Origin: Aeromonas piscicola
GTDB taxonomy: Bacteria; Pseudomonadota; Gammaproteobacteria; Enterobacterales; Aeromonadaceae
Length of the DNA stretch: 55,579 bases
Direction of reading: 5' to 3'
Assembly (NCBI RefSeq): GCF_000820005.1
Contig: NZ_CDBL01000087.1
Location: 1 to 55,579 of the forward strand
Below, in pieces: positions 15,660 through 24,514 of the stretch. The notes under the pieces are model-generated. The model did not search any database and was not told where the DNA came from. It saw nothing but the letters and a program-made list of their open reading frames with translations. The stretch's first letter is position 1; each line of letters opens with the position of its first letter. The translations under genes were made by a program, and so were the position numbers.

Positions 15660-18080
15660 GTGGCTACTTATAAGCATCTGAGCATTGCTAGGGAAATTTT
15701 GGACAACCCACGCCGGACCAAGAATCCTCCGCATTTTATAAGACGCGCAGATCTAAGTGGCCACGGCCAAAAGCTCAATGCTTACTTCGCGACTGCCGCT
15801 GGGCAAGCCAGAAAGCAAATCGGGTCTTCTGCCAACTCCCCTTTCGTTCTCAAACTCAAATATGAGGGTGCACTTACCTTCACCAGTCTTACTGCACACG
15901 GGTTGGAGTTCATCAGCCAAGAAAATAAGCAGCTCTGCGTCGTGTTTGCTACGGAGGCTGGCTTAGCCCAGTTTGCTGATCATCTGAGTAAGCTTGGCGT
16001 TATCGATGCAGCCTTAACCTATAGGCAGATCTTGGAAGCAATCGAGGGCATTGAAGCATGGGCTGCTGAAGATCGGATGAGTTGGGCACTTACCCATCTC
16101 GGCTTCCCCCAGGCTGAGGTGTTCGAGCTTGATGTGGAGCTTTGGCCCGTCGAGGTAGCAAGCCATCCTAACCGAACCCAGTTAACCACTGCCTTTGAGA
16201 GCTGGCTCGGTGACGCTGGTATTATTAGGCTCGACAGGATCAACCTGGATAGTCTTCTCATGTATCGGGTGATGGTGAGCCTAGACCAAGCACAGTTGCT
16301 GCTGAATCACCGTGATGTGCGCATAATTGATCTCATCCCGGCCACTGGCATCAGCGTTCAACAGCTTAATCGAGACATCAATGTGCTGCCCCGAGATGTT
16401 CCTTCTCCCGCGGTTGGGGCATCACGAGTCTGTATTCTGGATAGCGGTATCAATGCGAATCATCCACTTCTACGGCCTGCGATGGCTGAGAGCGCGTCTT
16501 TTGTTGATGAAGAGGGAGAGGCGGATCAGGCGGGTCATGGAACGGCGGTGGCTGGGATTGCATTGTACGGTGATGTCGAGGCGTGTAATGAAGGCAATTT
16601 CTGGCGACCTCAGTTTTGGATTTACAACGGCAAGGTGATGAAGAGGTGCCCTCAGACAGGTAATGCGGTTTACAATGAGTTTTACCTTGAGGCTTCACTA
16701 ACTCGAGCTGTAGAGCACTTTGTCGAGCTGGGCTGCCGGATCTTCAATCTCTCGCTGGGAAACAGCAATGCGCCCTACGATGGGATGCATGTACGGGGTC
16801 TGGCCTACATCTTGGATGTCTTATCTAGGAGGCATAACATCCTGTTTGTGGTATCGACTGGGAATTTCTGTGGGTCGGAGGATCCGGCAGTTCCAGTCAA
16901 TAGTTGGCGGGATGAGTACCCTGAGTACCTGCTGTCAGAGCAGAGCTCGATCATTGACCCTGCACCAGCAATGTCGGTGCTGACCGTAGGGAGCATTGCT
17001 CGGCATAATGCCACGATTGACACTCAGCGCTTCCCAGAGATCAATCAACTCTCCCCGGCATCCGAAAACCAGCCATCACCTTTCACTCGGCATGGACCTT
17101 CCGTCAAAGGTGCGTTCAAGCCGGACCTCGTCGCAACAGGTGGCAACCTAGCGTGCCCTATGAGGCCTGCAGATGGTCAGTGGCGGCAGGTTGAGAGAGG
17201 GCTCGGTGTCCTCACGTTCAACCATGAGTTTGTGGGTAACACAATATTCAAAGAAGTCAGTGGGACCAGTTTGGCGGCTCCCTATATCACGCATCTGGCC
17301 GGACGCTTGCTCAACGAGTACCCCACATCGTCCGCTAACCTGCTTCGTGCCATGTTGGTGAACCAGGCCTACCTACCCAATGAGGTTGCCACGACGTTTT
17401 CAGACGATTTCAGGCATGCCTACAAAGAAGACAAAAATACGTTAAACCGTGATGTGGCTAGGGATGTGGCTGGCTATGGTGCAGTGAATGAGGGAGATCT
17501 ATTCCGATCATCTGATAACACTGTTGTTTTGATCTCGGAGCAAGCCATTGAAAAGGATTCATGCCAGTTCTTCGAGTTGCCTTTACCAGCCGACTTCTTG
17601 CGAAAGAAGCGGGCCACGCGAGAACTTACAGTCACTCTAGCGTATTCACCAGCGGTCAGAACAACCAGGATCGAGTATCTGGCAACCCAAATCAGCTTCC
17701 GTTTGGTCAAAGGGGCCTCTCTGGATGAGGTTCAAAGGTACTTTAACCAGGCCAATAAGGCTGATGTTGATACTCGGAATGACGACGCAACAAATAATCG
17801 TGATGTTACGGCCCAGCAGCGTAGCCGTGGTACGGTGCAGTCATCACGCTGGACTTTCAAGCAGCGCAATCCCGATGAAAAATGGTTTGTGGTGGTTATT
17901 CGGCAGGACCGGGAGTGGAAGCATCCTGATGTTTTGGATGAGGAACCATATGCGCTGGTAGTAACTGTTGCGGATCGAGACAACGAAAATGCACAGCTCT
18001 ATACCCAGATCCAGGCTCTGATTGCACAGCAAGTTGAAAATAGGGAGCGGCATCAGGCGCGTCTGCAGGCACGGGGTTAA
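15660..18080 (+). CDS. ietS: Subtilisin-like serine protease IetS
   Basis: 806 aa from GTG 15660, with AAGGAAG upstream. The S8 catalytic triad is intact: Asp261 in ILDSGINANHP, His293 in GHGTAVAGI, Ser537 in SGTSLAAP, plus oxyanion Asn402 in STGNF. There is no signal peptide, so it acts in the cytoplasm. About 250 residues precede the protease domain and about 250 follow (a beta-rich C-terminal region from around 570). It forms an operon with ietA. Its last codons abut, on the other strand, a truncated AbiTii remnant, so the ietAS module appears to have landed on an older defence gene. Confidence 0.88.
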   Translation: MATYKHLSIAREILDNPRRTKNPPHFIRRADLSGHGQKLNAYFATAAGQARKQIGSSANSPFVLKLKYEGALTFTSLTAHGLEFISQENKQLCVVFATEAGLAQFADHLSKLGVIDAALTYRQILEAIEGIEAWAAEDRMSWALTHLGFPQAEVFELDVELWPVEVASHPNRTQLTTAFESWLGDAGIIRLDRINLDSLLMYRVMVSLDQAQLLLNHRDVRIIDLIPATGISVQQLNRDINVLPRDVPSPAVGASRVCILDSGINANHPLLRPAMAESASFVDEEGEADQAGHGTAVAGIALYGDVEACNEGNFWRPQFWIYNGKVMKRCPQTGNAVYNEFYLEASLTRAVEHFVELGCRIFNLSLGNSNAPYDGMHVRGLAYILDVLSRRHNILFVVSTGNFCGSEDPAVPVNSWRDEYPEYLLSEQSSIIDPAPAMSVLTVGSIARHNATIDTQRFPEINQLSPASENQPSPFTRHGPSVKGAFKPDLVATGGNLACPMRPADGQWRQVERGLGVLTFNHEFVGNTIFKEVSGTSLAAPYITHLAGRLLNEYPTSSANLLRAMLVNQAYLPNEVATTFSDDFRHAYKEDKNTLNRDVARDVAGYGAVNEGDLFRSSDNTVVLISEQAIEKDSCQFFELPLPADFLRKKRATRELTVTLAYSPAVRTTRIEYLATQISFRLVKGASLDEVQRYFNQANKADVDTRNDDATNNRDVTAQQRSRGTVQSSRWTFKQRNPDEKWFVVVIRQDREWKHPDVLDEEPYALVVTVADRDNENAQLYTQIQALIAQQVENRERHQARLQARG

Positions 18081-18212
18081 TAAGGCGGCCTCTTTCTGCT
18101 CACTGGTGATGATCTGTTGTTGCTGCCCCGTACGAGCTCATCCTCCATTGGCTACCGGTGAAGTTTGAAGATCGCTTGCCATGGTGATTTGCTCAGGGAT
18201 AGGGATTGGCAT
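18081..18212 (-). pseudogene. AbiTii-domain gene remnant (start plus part of C-terminus)
   Basis: On the minus strand ATG 18212 reads MPIPIPEQITMASDLQTSP, like the AbiTii start at 23222 (MPALIPELVT then MASDPS). After an in-frame TGA the same frame gives RTGQQQQIITSEQKEAAL, matching GLQQQTVTSVQKEGSL in the C-terminal AbiTii piece near 20400. An internal deletion of some 200 codons explains this. The remnant is cut off exactly at the ietS stop. Confidence 0.6.
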
Positions 18213-18524
18213 CGAGGCGCTCCTGACGGAAAGGCTCCGATTGTGGCTGTCTTGGCCGTTCAGATTGCAGTACTGCAAGGGGTGGTCCCGTCCCGGTTAG
18301 GCTCGGATTTGACAGCCACTTTGGCCGTTTGCATAGGATGCCAGGAAGTTTACAACCCAGACTTCTAAGTGCTTCCAGTAGCACTGGATTTCGACGACTG
18401 TGACATCATTCAAAGTTTACCGCAAAAGCATGATCGTAACTCATTGTTTTGTATATACTTGTATGCAGAGGATTGAAAACGCCCTATACCCCATGATATT
18501 GAAATATATATAGCGCAGTGTGAC
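18213..18524. other. Gap upstream of the nuclease-like gene
   Basis: 312 bp. It contains the perfect 14-bp palindrome TTGCAGTACTGCAA (18265-18278), which also occurs at 23279-23292. Both copies lie about 55 bases upstream of an AbiTii start, so the palindrome is probably part of the old AbiTii control region. The last 100 bases are AT-rich and likely hold the promoter of the next gene. Confidence 0.5.
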
Positions 18525-20039
18525 ATGAACAATGTAGAAAGGATTTTGAGCGAAGATGGTCCCTGTCTCAGCTCCGACTTGAACAAGAAGCTCGTGGAGC
18601 GGTTTGGCCTGTCTCCAGACGCAGCTAGACAACAAGTGTCTCGGGGAGGCGTCGATGTTCACAAATTAAAAGGGATGAATTTCGTAAGAAATGCAAAATT
18701 TATATATTTAAAAAAGGATTACCGTTCGCCATATTATTGGACAGCTTTGTACGGAGCATTCAGGGATACAAATTCTGCTTATTGGTTTGCTATTGCTGCC
18801 CTTCGCTTACGCGGTGGCCCAATTCCTTATCCACACTTTCTAATTTGTTGTGGCTCACCATTAAGACAACAAAAACACCTACCTCCCGATGAGATAATCG
18901 AACGGCTTATATCAGTTGGTGTTATTGCAAAGAAAACCATTAATGGGCTTGGACTATGTGTTCTATTAACTGAGGATGAGCAACAAGATTGGCTTGTGAC
19001 AGAGCAACAAGCGAGGATCCTAGCTGAAAACATCCTTATCAATGCTATAGCAAGCTGGGCCAAAAATATTGGAATGGTCAGTTACAACAAAGTTTCCAAT
19101 AGGAATAGCGAACGCTTGCCACAAGTTAGCACTACCGTTTGGGATATCTGCGGGCCATCTTATATATCTGGCTTAGCTGAAATAAGCAGAGCTCCTCATT
19201 CAGATATAAAGCCTGGATTCTTTACCTGTGATGTTTTTCTTGGCGGGAAGGTAACACTTAATGGGATTGAACCATTTATAAGAAAGTGCAACGCACTTAG
19301 AGGCCTGAAGAAAGTCGGTAGGACGATTCATTTCTTCGTGGCTGAAGAGTTTAGTGAAGATGCATTCAATGAAGCCAAACGGGCAGGGATCATGCCTGCT
19401 ACCGTGGAAAATCTATTCGGAACAGAGCTGTCCAAAAGCTTGAAAGAATTGATAAAAACGCTAAACGATGCAGCTAGGCAGATTTCCATTTCACCTGAAA
19501 AGTTCAATGCGTTATTTGAGTCCCTTGGGAAAATAGAAGGCGCTGCTGGAAATCTTCGCGGGGTGCTATTTGAATATTTCACAGCTATCCTTATTCCAAA
19601 AATAAACCATTCTAATAAAATTAGAATTAATGAGAAGTGCAAAGTAGGCCCAGACTCCGCTGAGGCTGATGTCATCTCAGAAGGAAATGGTGAGATCCTT
19701 TTCATCGAGTGTAAAGGCCACAGACCAGGAGGAGAGGTTGAACATAGCGAAGTTAAAAAATGGCTACACGAAAGAGTGCCATTATTAAACCGGTATGCTA
19801 AAGAACACCCAGACTGGAAGAGCAAAAATCTACGCTTTGAAATTTGGACCACAGGAAGATTCAGTGATGAATCCATTGCTCTGTTATCTCAATCAAAAAC
19901 GTTTACAGGCAAGTATGAATTAGATTTCTTGGATGCTCAGAGGGTGAAAGATGAAGTTGAAAAATGTGATGACAAAGAGCTTCGAAAAACTTTCTTTAAG
20001 TGTTTTTATGATTACCCATTACGCAAGATTCAAAACTGA
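18525..20039 (+). CDS. Putative HTH/PD-(D/E)XK nuclease-like protein, unknown defence role
   Basis: 504 aa. Residues 1-60 look like a winged-helix segment (LSPDAARQQVSRGGVDVHKL). Residues about 340-400 carry the PD-(D/E)XK pattern: Glu350 in GVLFEYFTAIL, Asp382 in EADVISEGNGE, then Glu395-x-Lys397 in FIECKG. An earlier stretch (TCDVFLGG...IEPFIRKCNALRGLKKVGRTIHFFV) may be a second, inactive nuclease-like fold. No signal peptide or membrane segment is seen. Low-GC codon use differs from the ietAS genes. It stands alone between two AbiTii remnants inside a defence cargo. I do not know the family name. Confidence 0.7.
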   Translation: MNNVERILSEDGPCLSSDLNKKLVERFGLSPDAARQQVSRGGVDVHKLKGMNFVRNAKFIYLKKDYRSPYYWTALYGAFRDTNSAYWFAIAALRLRGGPIPYPHFLICCGSPLRQQKHLPPDEIIERLISVGVIAKKTINGLGLCVLLTEDEQQDWLVTEQQARILAENILINAIASWAKNIGMVSYNKVSNRNSERLPQVSTTVWDICGPSYISGLAEISRAPHSDIKPGFFTCDVFLGGKVTLNGIEPFIRKCNALRGLKKVGRTIHFFVAEEFSEDAFNEAKRAGIMPATVENLFGTELSKSLKELIKTLNDAARQISISPEKFNALFESLGKIEGAAGNLRGVLFEYFTAILIPKINHSNKIRINEKCKVGPDSAEADVISEGNGEILFIECKGHRPGGEVEHSEVKKWLHERVPLLNRYAKEHPDWKSKNLRFEIWTTGRFSDESIALLSQSKTFTGKYELDFLDAQRVKDEVEKCDDKELRKTFFKCFYDYPLRKIQN

Positions 20040-20126
20040 CGTTGCTTAATCACAAGCCTATTTATTGAAATGCACTTCATATATTACAAAGCGGGGTCGT
20101 AGTCCCGCCGGTTCCCCAAGTTTCCA

Positions 20127-20590
20127 TTAACTTGCCGAGAGGATGGCCAACCAGCTCAGTGCCTGCCCTGCCAGCACCCCGCCACCGGCACTCTCCAGGA
20201 TTGCCCGCACACTGCCAGCCAGTGCCCCGATAGCAGGCCAGAATGGTTTTGGCGAGGTGGCTAGCGCTTGCAGGGCAGCATGATTGGCCTGCAGCTCATC
20301 ACAGGCTTCCTGCTGCAGCTCGCCTTGCTCGATTACCTGTGCCAGCCATGGCAGCAGGGAGGCCAAGGCTTCCCTCTTTCTGCACGCTGGTCACGGTTTG
20401 CTGTTGCAGTCCTCCGGACGAGCCAGCCATTAGTTGCCATTCCTTCTGCTTAACCATTAACAGGGGGTGGGTCCCTTTTACTTTGGCAGGGTGGGTCACA
20501 ATTCGATCGGTATTGACAGTGAAGCTAATGCCTTCTCCTAAGATCCCTTCTTTTTCAAGCTACAGTGCCCAACTGTGGGTAAGTATTAAA
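20127..20590 (-). pseudogene. C-terminal half of a decayed AbiTii-domain gene
   Basis: On the minus strand the decayed frame reads SWAL-stop-LEKEGILGEGISFT, then QLMAGSSGGLQQQTVTSVQK. After a frameshift it continues SLLPWLAQVIEQGELQQEA to ALSWLAIL at 20127. WALxLEKxGILGEGxSF is characteristic of AbiTii abortive-infection proteins. There is at least one in-frame TAG (likely from CAG) and one frameshift near 20370. The N-terminal half of the same kind of gene, ending at RNEILRW, lies 2.1 kb away at 22713-23222. Confidence 0.6.
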
Positions 20591-20773
20591 GTTTCATTCT
20601 GAAATGGCGACGATCACATAGGTACGCTGCCATTTCTAAAACGTTTATGCCCCCTTCCTTGCCAGTAACATACAGCACCGGGCACTGCGAAGCTAATCAT
20701 CGCTGTGCACCCAAGAAAAAAACACCTCGTCAGGTGAGGTGTTTTTTATCCAAAGACTTTTCATCCATAGACA
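20591..20773. other. Gap with terminator before the 20774 fragment
   Basis: The interval between the AbiTii C-terminal piece and the next ORF. It probably contains the left edge of the module that split AbiTii. Apart from the terminator at 20717-20748 nothing recognisable is present. Confidence 0.4.
20717..20748. terminator. Strong terminator, bidirectional
   Basis: Stem AAAACACCTC / GAGGTGTTTT with a short loop, an A run on the left and a T run on the right. It marks the left edge of the 20774-22467 module. Confidence 0.8.
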
Positions 20774-21007
20774 GTGTTACAGCAATTGCGTTTATTTCAG
20801 AGCGTTAATGAGCGTGATATTGATCTGTTAGTGCTAGAGGAACTTAATGTTTCTGACTCATTGGCAAAGTGGTTTGTTTGTCTTGTTCGGGAAGAATTAA
20901 TCCCTGTTAAAACCCTCCGTGCTTGGCACTCTGTCGTAGACGCTAACCTCGGCGAGTCAGATCATAGATCTTCTATCTCTAGTGCGGGCTTAAACTCCGT
21001 TACTTAG
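20774..21007 (+). pseudogene. N-terminal fragment of a PD-(D/E)XK nuclease-family protein
   Basis: A 77-codon frame opening LQQLRLFQSVNERDIDLLVL then EELNVSDSLAKWFVCLV. This resembles the start of a common nuclease-family protein (ERDxDLLLLEELNVSxxFAxWF). After about residue 45 the likeness ends and the frame stops. No ribosome site precedes the GTG. It reads as a truncated gene, with moderate confidence in the family. Confidence 0.45.
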
Positions 21008-21059
21008 AGATCGAAACTAGATAAAATACTGATGCCTTATCAATACGGATTCAGAAGTC

Positions 21060-22418
21060 ATGGGAAGCTACGCATACGACTACTTAAATGACTCATTGCT
21101 ACTTGATAGTACACTCGTTACTAGACTTTACAGTGACCTGTCAGATGCAGTACTCGAACAGGAACTTATGAAGTACCGTGAATACTGCTTAAAGGTACTG
21201 CCTGAAATACGTGATGTGGTCAAATCGCAGGGCGTAGTTAGTTGCTTGGCAACTGATACGCTGTCTCATACTTCTCATTTAAAACAGGCTGCACTATATC
21301 TAGAAGAAGCTGTAGTTGCAGATCCAGTCTTTGAACTAACTGACTTTAGAACCCAAGCTACAGAAGCCTTGACGTCATTTATCGGCATGGCTCCAACCCC
21401 AAAGATAGACCGCCAGAAACTAACCAAAGCAGCGCTTCGACTGATTGAATTACGTCCGTTAGTAGCAGGTGGTTATGTTAAGCTGTACCCAGTTACTTTT
21501 GAAATTGAAAAGGGTACTGAAGTACCACTGCTCTACTCAGATGTTGGATTTGAAGATTGCTTACCTCCAAACATCTTAGAACAGTACAAAGCTAGTTCTG
21601 ATGTGCGAAGTGTTCAGAACGATAATGGACGAATGCTCGTAATGCGTGATCTATATCCATGTAGAAACATCAGCATTCATTTCCAAGGCATGGAAGGCGG
21701 CTTCGCTATGGGTTATCTATTAAACCCAACAGAATTTGTACCGACTGATAAAGAAAACGTATTCACCGTCATTCAAAAGAAGTCTTCTGTGCCACCCAGT
21801 AAAGCTGATTTTGATGCTTGGGTATATCAATCTGTAAATCAAACTGCACGAAATCACTACATTGACCTCAGTAAGCGTATAGCGTTATCTGAATACCTCG
21901 GCTGCATGTTTGGTACGGAACACCCGTTTGAAAGCAATCTACTTAACATGAATGTCGGTAGTACTGATATTCAAGCCAATACATTAAATTGTGCGCTACA
22001 GATGGACGTGCCATTCATGGAACAAATATCCTCTGCTGATTTGATGTCTATTCGAAACAACGACGGTGAAGCATTCCAGTCGTTCCGTGCTGAATTAGAA
22101 AAAGGGCTACGTGAAGCAAGGTATGAAACTGACCCTAGTCGTGTGAAAGCAATTATCGAAGATACTCAGCATGAACTATTCGAAGTACAGATGCGCCAGA
22201 TAGCCCCACAAGTGAAGCATTTAAAAAGAACACATTTTGTTGAAGCTAGTATTGCCGTTGCTGGCTTAGGGCTTAGTATTGTGACTGGCGGGACTAGTTT
22301 GATTGCTACTGGCATTGCGGGGTTGAATTATCTGAAGTCACACTACGACTACAAATCAAAAGTCACTGCTAATCCAAGTCATTTCTTGTGGAATGTAAAA
22401 CAGAAAGCAAAGAGGTAG
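21060..22418 (+). CDS. Unknown 452 aa protein with C-terminal hydrophobic segment
   Basis: 452 aa from ATG 21060; the ribosome site is weak (GGA ten bases upstream). The first 400 residues are soluble, mostly helical at the N-terminus, with no motif I recognise. Residues about 403-435 form a Gly/Ala-rich hydrophobic stretch (SIAVAGLGLSIVTGGTSLIA) that could be a membrane hairpin, followed by a basic tail (WNVKQKAKR). It is framed by terminators at 20717-20748 and 22444-22467 and so moves as a unit. In a defence island a membrane-active effector is one possibility, but this is only inference. Confidence 0.65.
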   Translation: MGSYAYDYLNDSLLLDSTLVTRLYSDLSDAVLEQELMKYREYCLKVLPEIRDVVKSQGVVSCLATDTLSHTSHLKQAALYLEEAVVADPVFELTDFRTQATEALTSFIGMAPTPKIDRQKLTKAALRLIELRPLVAGGYVKLYPVTFEIEKGTEVPLLYSDVGFEDCLPPNILEQYKASSDVRSVQNDNGRMLVMRDLYPCRNISIHFQGMEGGFAMGYLLNPTEFVPTDKENVFTVIQKKSSVPPSKADFDAWVYQSVNQTARNHYIDLSKRIALSEYLGCMFGTEHPFESNLLNMNVGSTDIQANTLNCALQMDVPFMEQISSADLMSIRNNDGEAFQSFRAELEKGLREARYETDPSRVKAIIEDTQHELFEVQMRQIAPQVKHLKRTHFVEASIAVAGLGLSIVTGGTSLIATGIAGLNYLKSHYDYKSKVTANPSHFLWNVKQKAKR

Positions 22419-22443
22419 TTCTATTAGTTCGTAATTAAATAGA

Positions 22444-22467
22444 AAGCCCGCTGTCTGCGGGTTATTT
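22444..22467 (+). terminator. Terminator after the 452 aa gene
   Basis: CCCGC-TGTCT-GCGGG hairpin with A-rich left and T-rich right flank, 30 bp after the stop. Confidence 0.65.
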
Positions 22468-22712
22468 GTTGTGGGATTGCTTGTTGGTACTTGTAGGATC
22501 GGCTTCGTTCTCTCTATTGCTATCGAACCTGACGGTGTGCTTTTTTCACTTTTCCATGCCTGTAGTAATTCATTAATTACTAATTCAGCAAGGGCGCTGA
22601 CACGTTTTTATCCCCACATGAGACACATCCAGTATGATAATTTAATACTAAGTTATAGCTCTATATAGACTTGCTTGTACCAATCAGTATGAATCTATAT
22701 TTCTGGTCACGT
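22468..22712. other. AT-rich gap, no gene seen
   Basis: 245 bp between the terminator and the AbiTii N-terminal piece. It holds a 65-codon plus-strand ORF without ribosome site or family resemblance. Probably the right edge of the module that split AbiTii. Confidence 0.4.
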
Positions 22713-23222
22713 CTAATCTAAAATGGTACGAACAGGGTTACTTGACTGTTTAGTATGAAACTTTATTCCTCTCCTACACCAACGCAAAATCTCGTTTCTG
22801 ACTGCTCCGATGATCCGTCTCATACTGGCAAGGGTAAAGCGACGTAAAGGTATAAAACGAGTGCTACTGATGGCACTCAATGTGTCTGCATCCTGAGGTG
22901 AAAAGCGCATGTGGATATCGTCGCCTGCCATACACCACCCTTGGATCTCTTCAATGGGGGTATCGAAGGTGCATAGTTGCCATTTTGCCGCGAGCGTTGC
23001 AGATGGAAAGTGCAAGACCTGTGTCCCATGAGGGGTTTCAATCAAGACTTCTCCTTCAACAAGGATCGTGCATCCCATACCCATCCAGCTCACGTTCAAT
23101 CCAGGAGGCCCATTCTGGCAATTGTAAGCGTTGGGCTGCTACCAGGGCACGGCGTAACCGGTCGGCGGGAGTGACGGATGGATCACTGGCCATGTGACTA
23201 ATTCTGGGATAAGGGCGGGCAT
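22713..23222 (-). pseudogene. N-terminal half of AbiTii-domain gene, frameshifted
   Basis: ATG 23222 reads MPALIPELVT. A 1-base loss shifts to MASDPSVTPADRLRRALVAA, then QRLQLPEWASWIERELDGY (23193-23056). A second shift leads into the frame 23099-22713, ending ...IIGAVRNEILRW. The pattern (LIPEL, ASDPSV, LRRALVAA, EWASWIERELDGY) is that of the AbiTii domain of AbiT abortive-infection proteins. Coding homology ends at RNEILRW, where the 20127-20590 piece resumes at WALxLEK. Confidence 0.65.
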
Positions 23223-23976
23223 CGGACACTTCTCGGCGACAATGGGGGCTTTATGGTAACCGATTTGAACCGCACCAGTTGCAGTACTGCAAGAAGGAGG
23301 CGCTCGCCAGCCGTTTGGGGAGGAACTTCGGTCTTTGCCTCTTCCCTTCATTGAACGTCTTCTTCCGGGTATCACTATCTTGAATAAACTTGAGCCTACC
23401 TTAGGCACCTATAAAAAGAGGGGAGATACACTCGCAGGCATAGCATAGGGCACTTGCCAAGTGGAGGCGGATCGCCTACAAGAACCCCTCTGAGGTTCCT
23501 GTAATTGAGGAAGGGTATCAGAGATGGGCGCGTTGGCTATGGTGGCCAGTCTGGGAATAGGGGTTAGCATCGAGACCTTTTTGGGCAGAGATGCCACCTC
23601 ATGGCCAGTGGATGGTTTCCCAACCTACATTATTCCAACTTGCGTTGTGTGGCGGTTATGGCAACATCCCTTCAGCATAGACTTACCCTCAAATACCTAA
23701 GCCTCTGGATGTGATCGATGAACAAAAAGGGGATGAACAATGAACATATCATCGAGAGCGTAGCGGTCCAGCAAGCTCTAGTACAGGCAAATACACCACA
23801 GTGCGGTATCGTATTTATCCGATGAGAAAAGAAAGGCAGCAGAACCGTACGTGTCGATACAAAACAGGATAGGAAGTGGTGTATAACCCAGTTCTTTTAC
23901 TGTGATGTCAACACACTCGGTTTCGCTGTGTTGTCGTCACGATAGACAGCCTATTTATTTACACTGAGATATCCCT
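23223..23976. other. Gap with further AbiTii-start remnant
   Basis: 750 bp without an intact gene. It has the palindrome TTGCAGTACTGCAA at 23279-23292. A third, more diverged AbiTii-like start lies on the minus strand near 23567 (MLTPIPRLATIANAPISD). A 35-codon plus ORF at 23718-23825 (MNKKGMNNEHIIESVAV...) lacks a convincing ribosome site. The dyad before the hns-like gene is listed separately. Confidence 0.5.
23902..23940. promoter_or_regulatory. Large dyad upstream of the hns-like gene
   Basis: Two 14-base arms (GTGATGTCAACACA / TGTGTTGTCGTCAC, two mismatches) flank 11 bases, ending 36 bases before the ATG. No T run follows, so it looks more like an operator or a structured leader than a terminator. 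Confidence 0.55.
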
Positions 23977-24378
23977 ATGACCGATTTTTTGAAAGTTTTA
24001 CTAAATATACGCAGCCTGCGTGCCGCACTGCGTGATCTAACGCAGGAACAGTTGAAAGAAGCGCACGAGAAATTTGAATCCATCTATCTGGAGCGTGCAG
24101 CGCTGGTGGAGAAAGAGCAGGCAGCCCAAGCTGAGCATGTGAACAAACTGGCACAGTTCCAGGCTATGCTGGCAGAAGCAGGTATAGACCCTCGCGAACT
24201 GGTCGGTAGCGCACCGGCTGCGGCTAGCAGCGCAAAGGCCAAGCGAGCACCTCGCCCGGCGAAATACCACTATGTCGAGAATGGTGTGGAGAAAACCTGG
24301 ACTGGTCAGGGACGTACGCCCAAATATTTGGCAGAACAACTGGCACAAGGTCGTCAGCTGGATGAGTTTCTCATCTAA
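23977..24378 (+). CDS. H-NS-family nucleoid protein
   Basis: 133 aa. The N-terminal 75 residues are helical and charged, as in the H-NS oligomerisation domain (MTDFLKVLLNIRSLRAALRD). An Ala-rich linker follows, then the C-terminal DNA-binding domain with the AT-hook-like core TWTGQGRTP (canonical TWxGxGRxP) and the ending LAEQLAQGRQLDEFLI. H-NS proteins silence AT-rich foreign DNA. One carried on an AT-rich island can keep the cargo quiet or modulate the recombinase genes next to it (the gin 3' end is 137 bp away, convergent). Confidence 0.88.
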   Translation: MTDFLKVLLNIRSLRAALRDLTQEQLKEAHEKFESIYLERAALVEKEQAAQAEHVNKLAQFQAMLAEAGIDPRELVGSAPAAASSAKAKRAPRPAKYHYVENGVEKTWTGQGRTPKYLAEQLAQGRQLDEFLI

Positions 24379-24514
24379 TCACGCAGTGGACGCCATTCTT
24401 GATTCAAGGTGGCGTTATTATTCTGTTATGTGGTCTCACCAATGTAAAATCATCTTAATACAATCGCCAAATAAAATTATTCTAGTAATCAATAACCGAC
24501 AACAGAAATATTAG

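Noticed and set aside
22471..22668. 65-codon ORF after the 452 aa gene
   Set aside because: It starts inside or after the terminator without a ribosome site and has no recognisable sequence.
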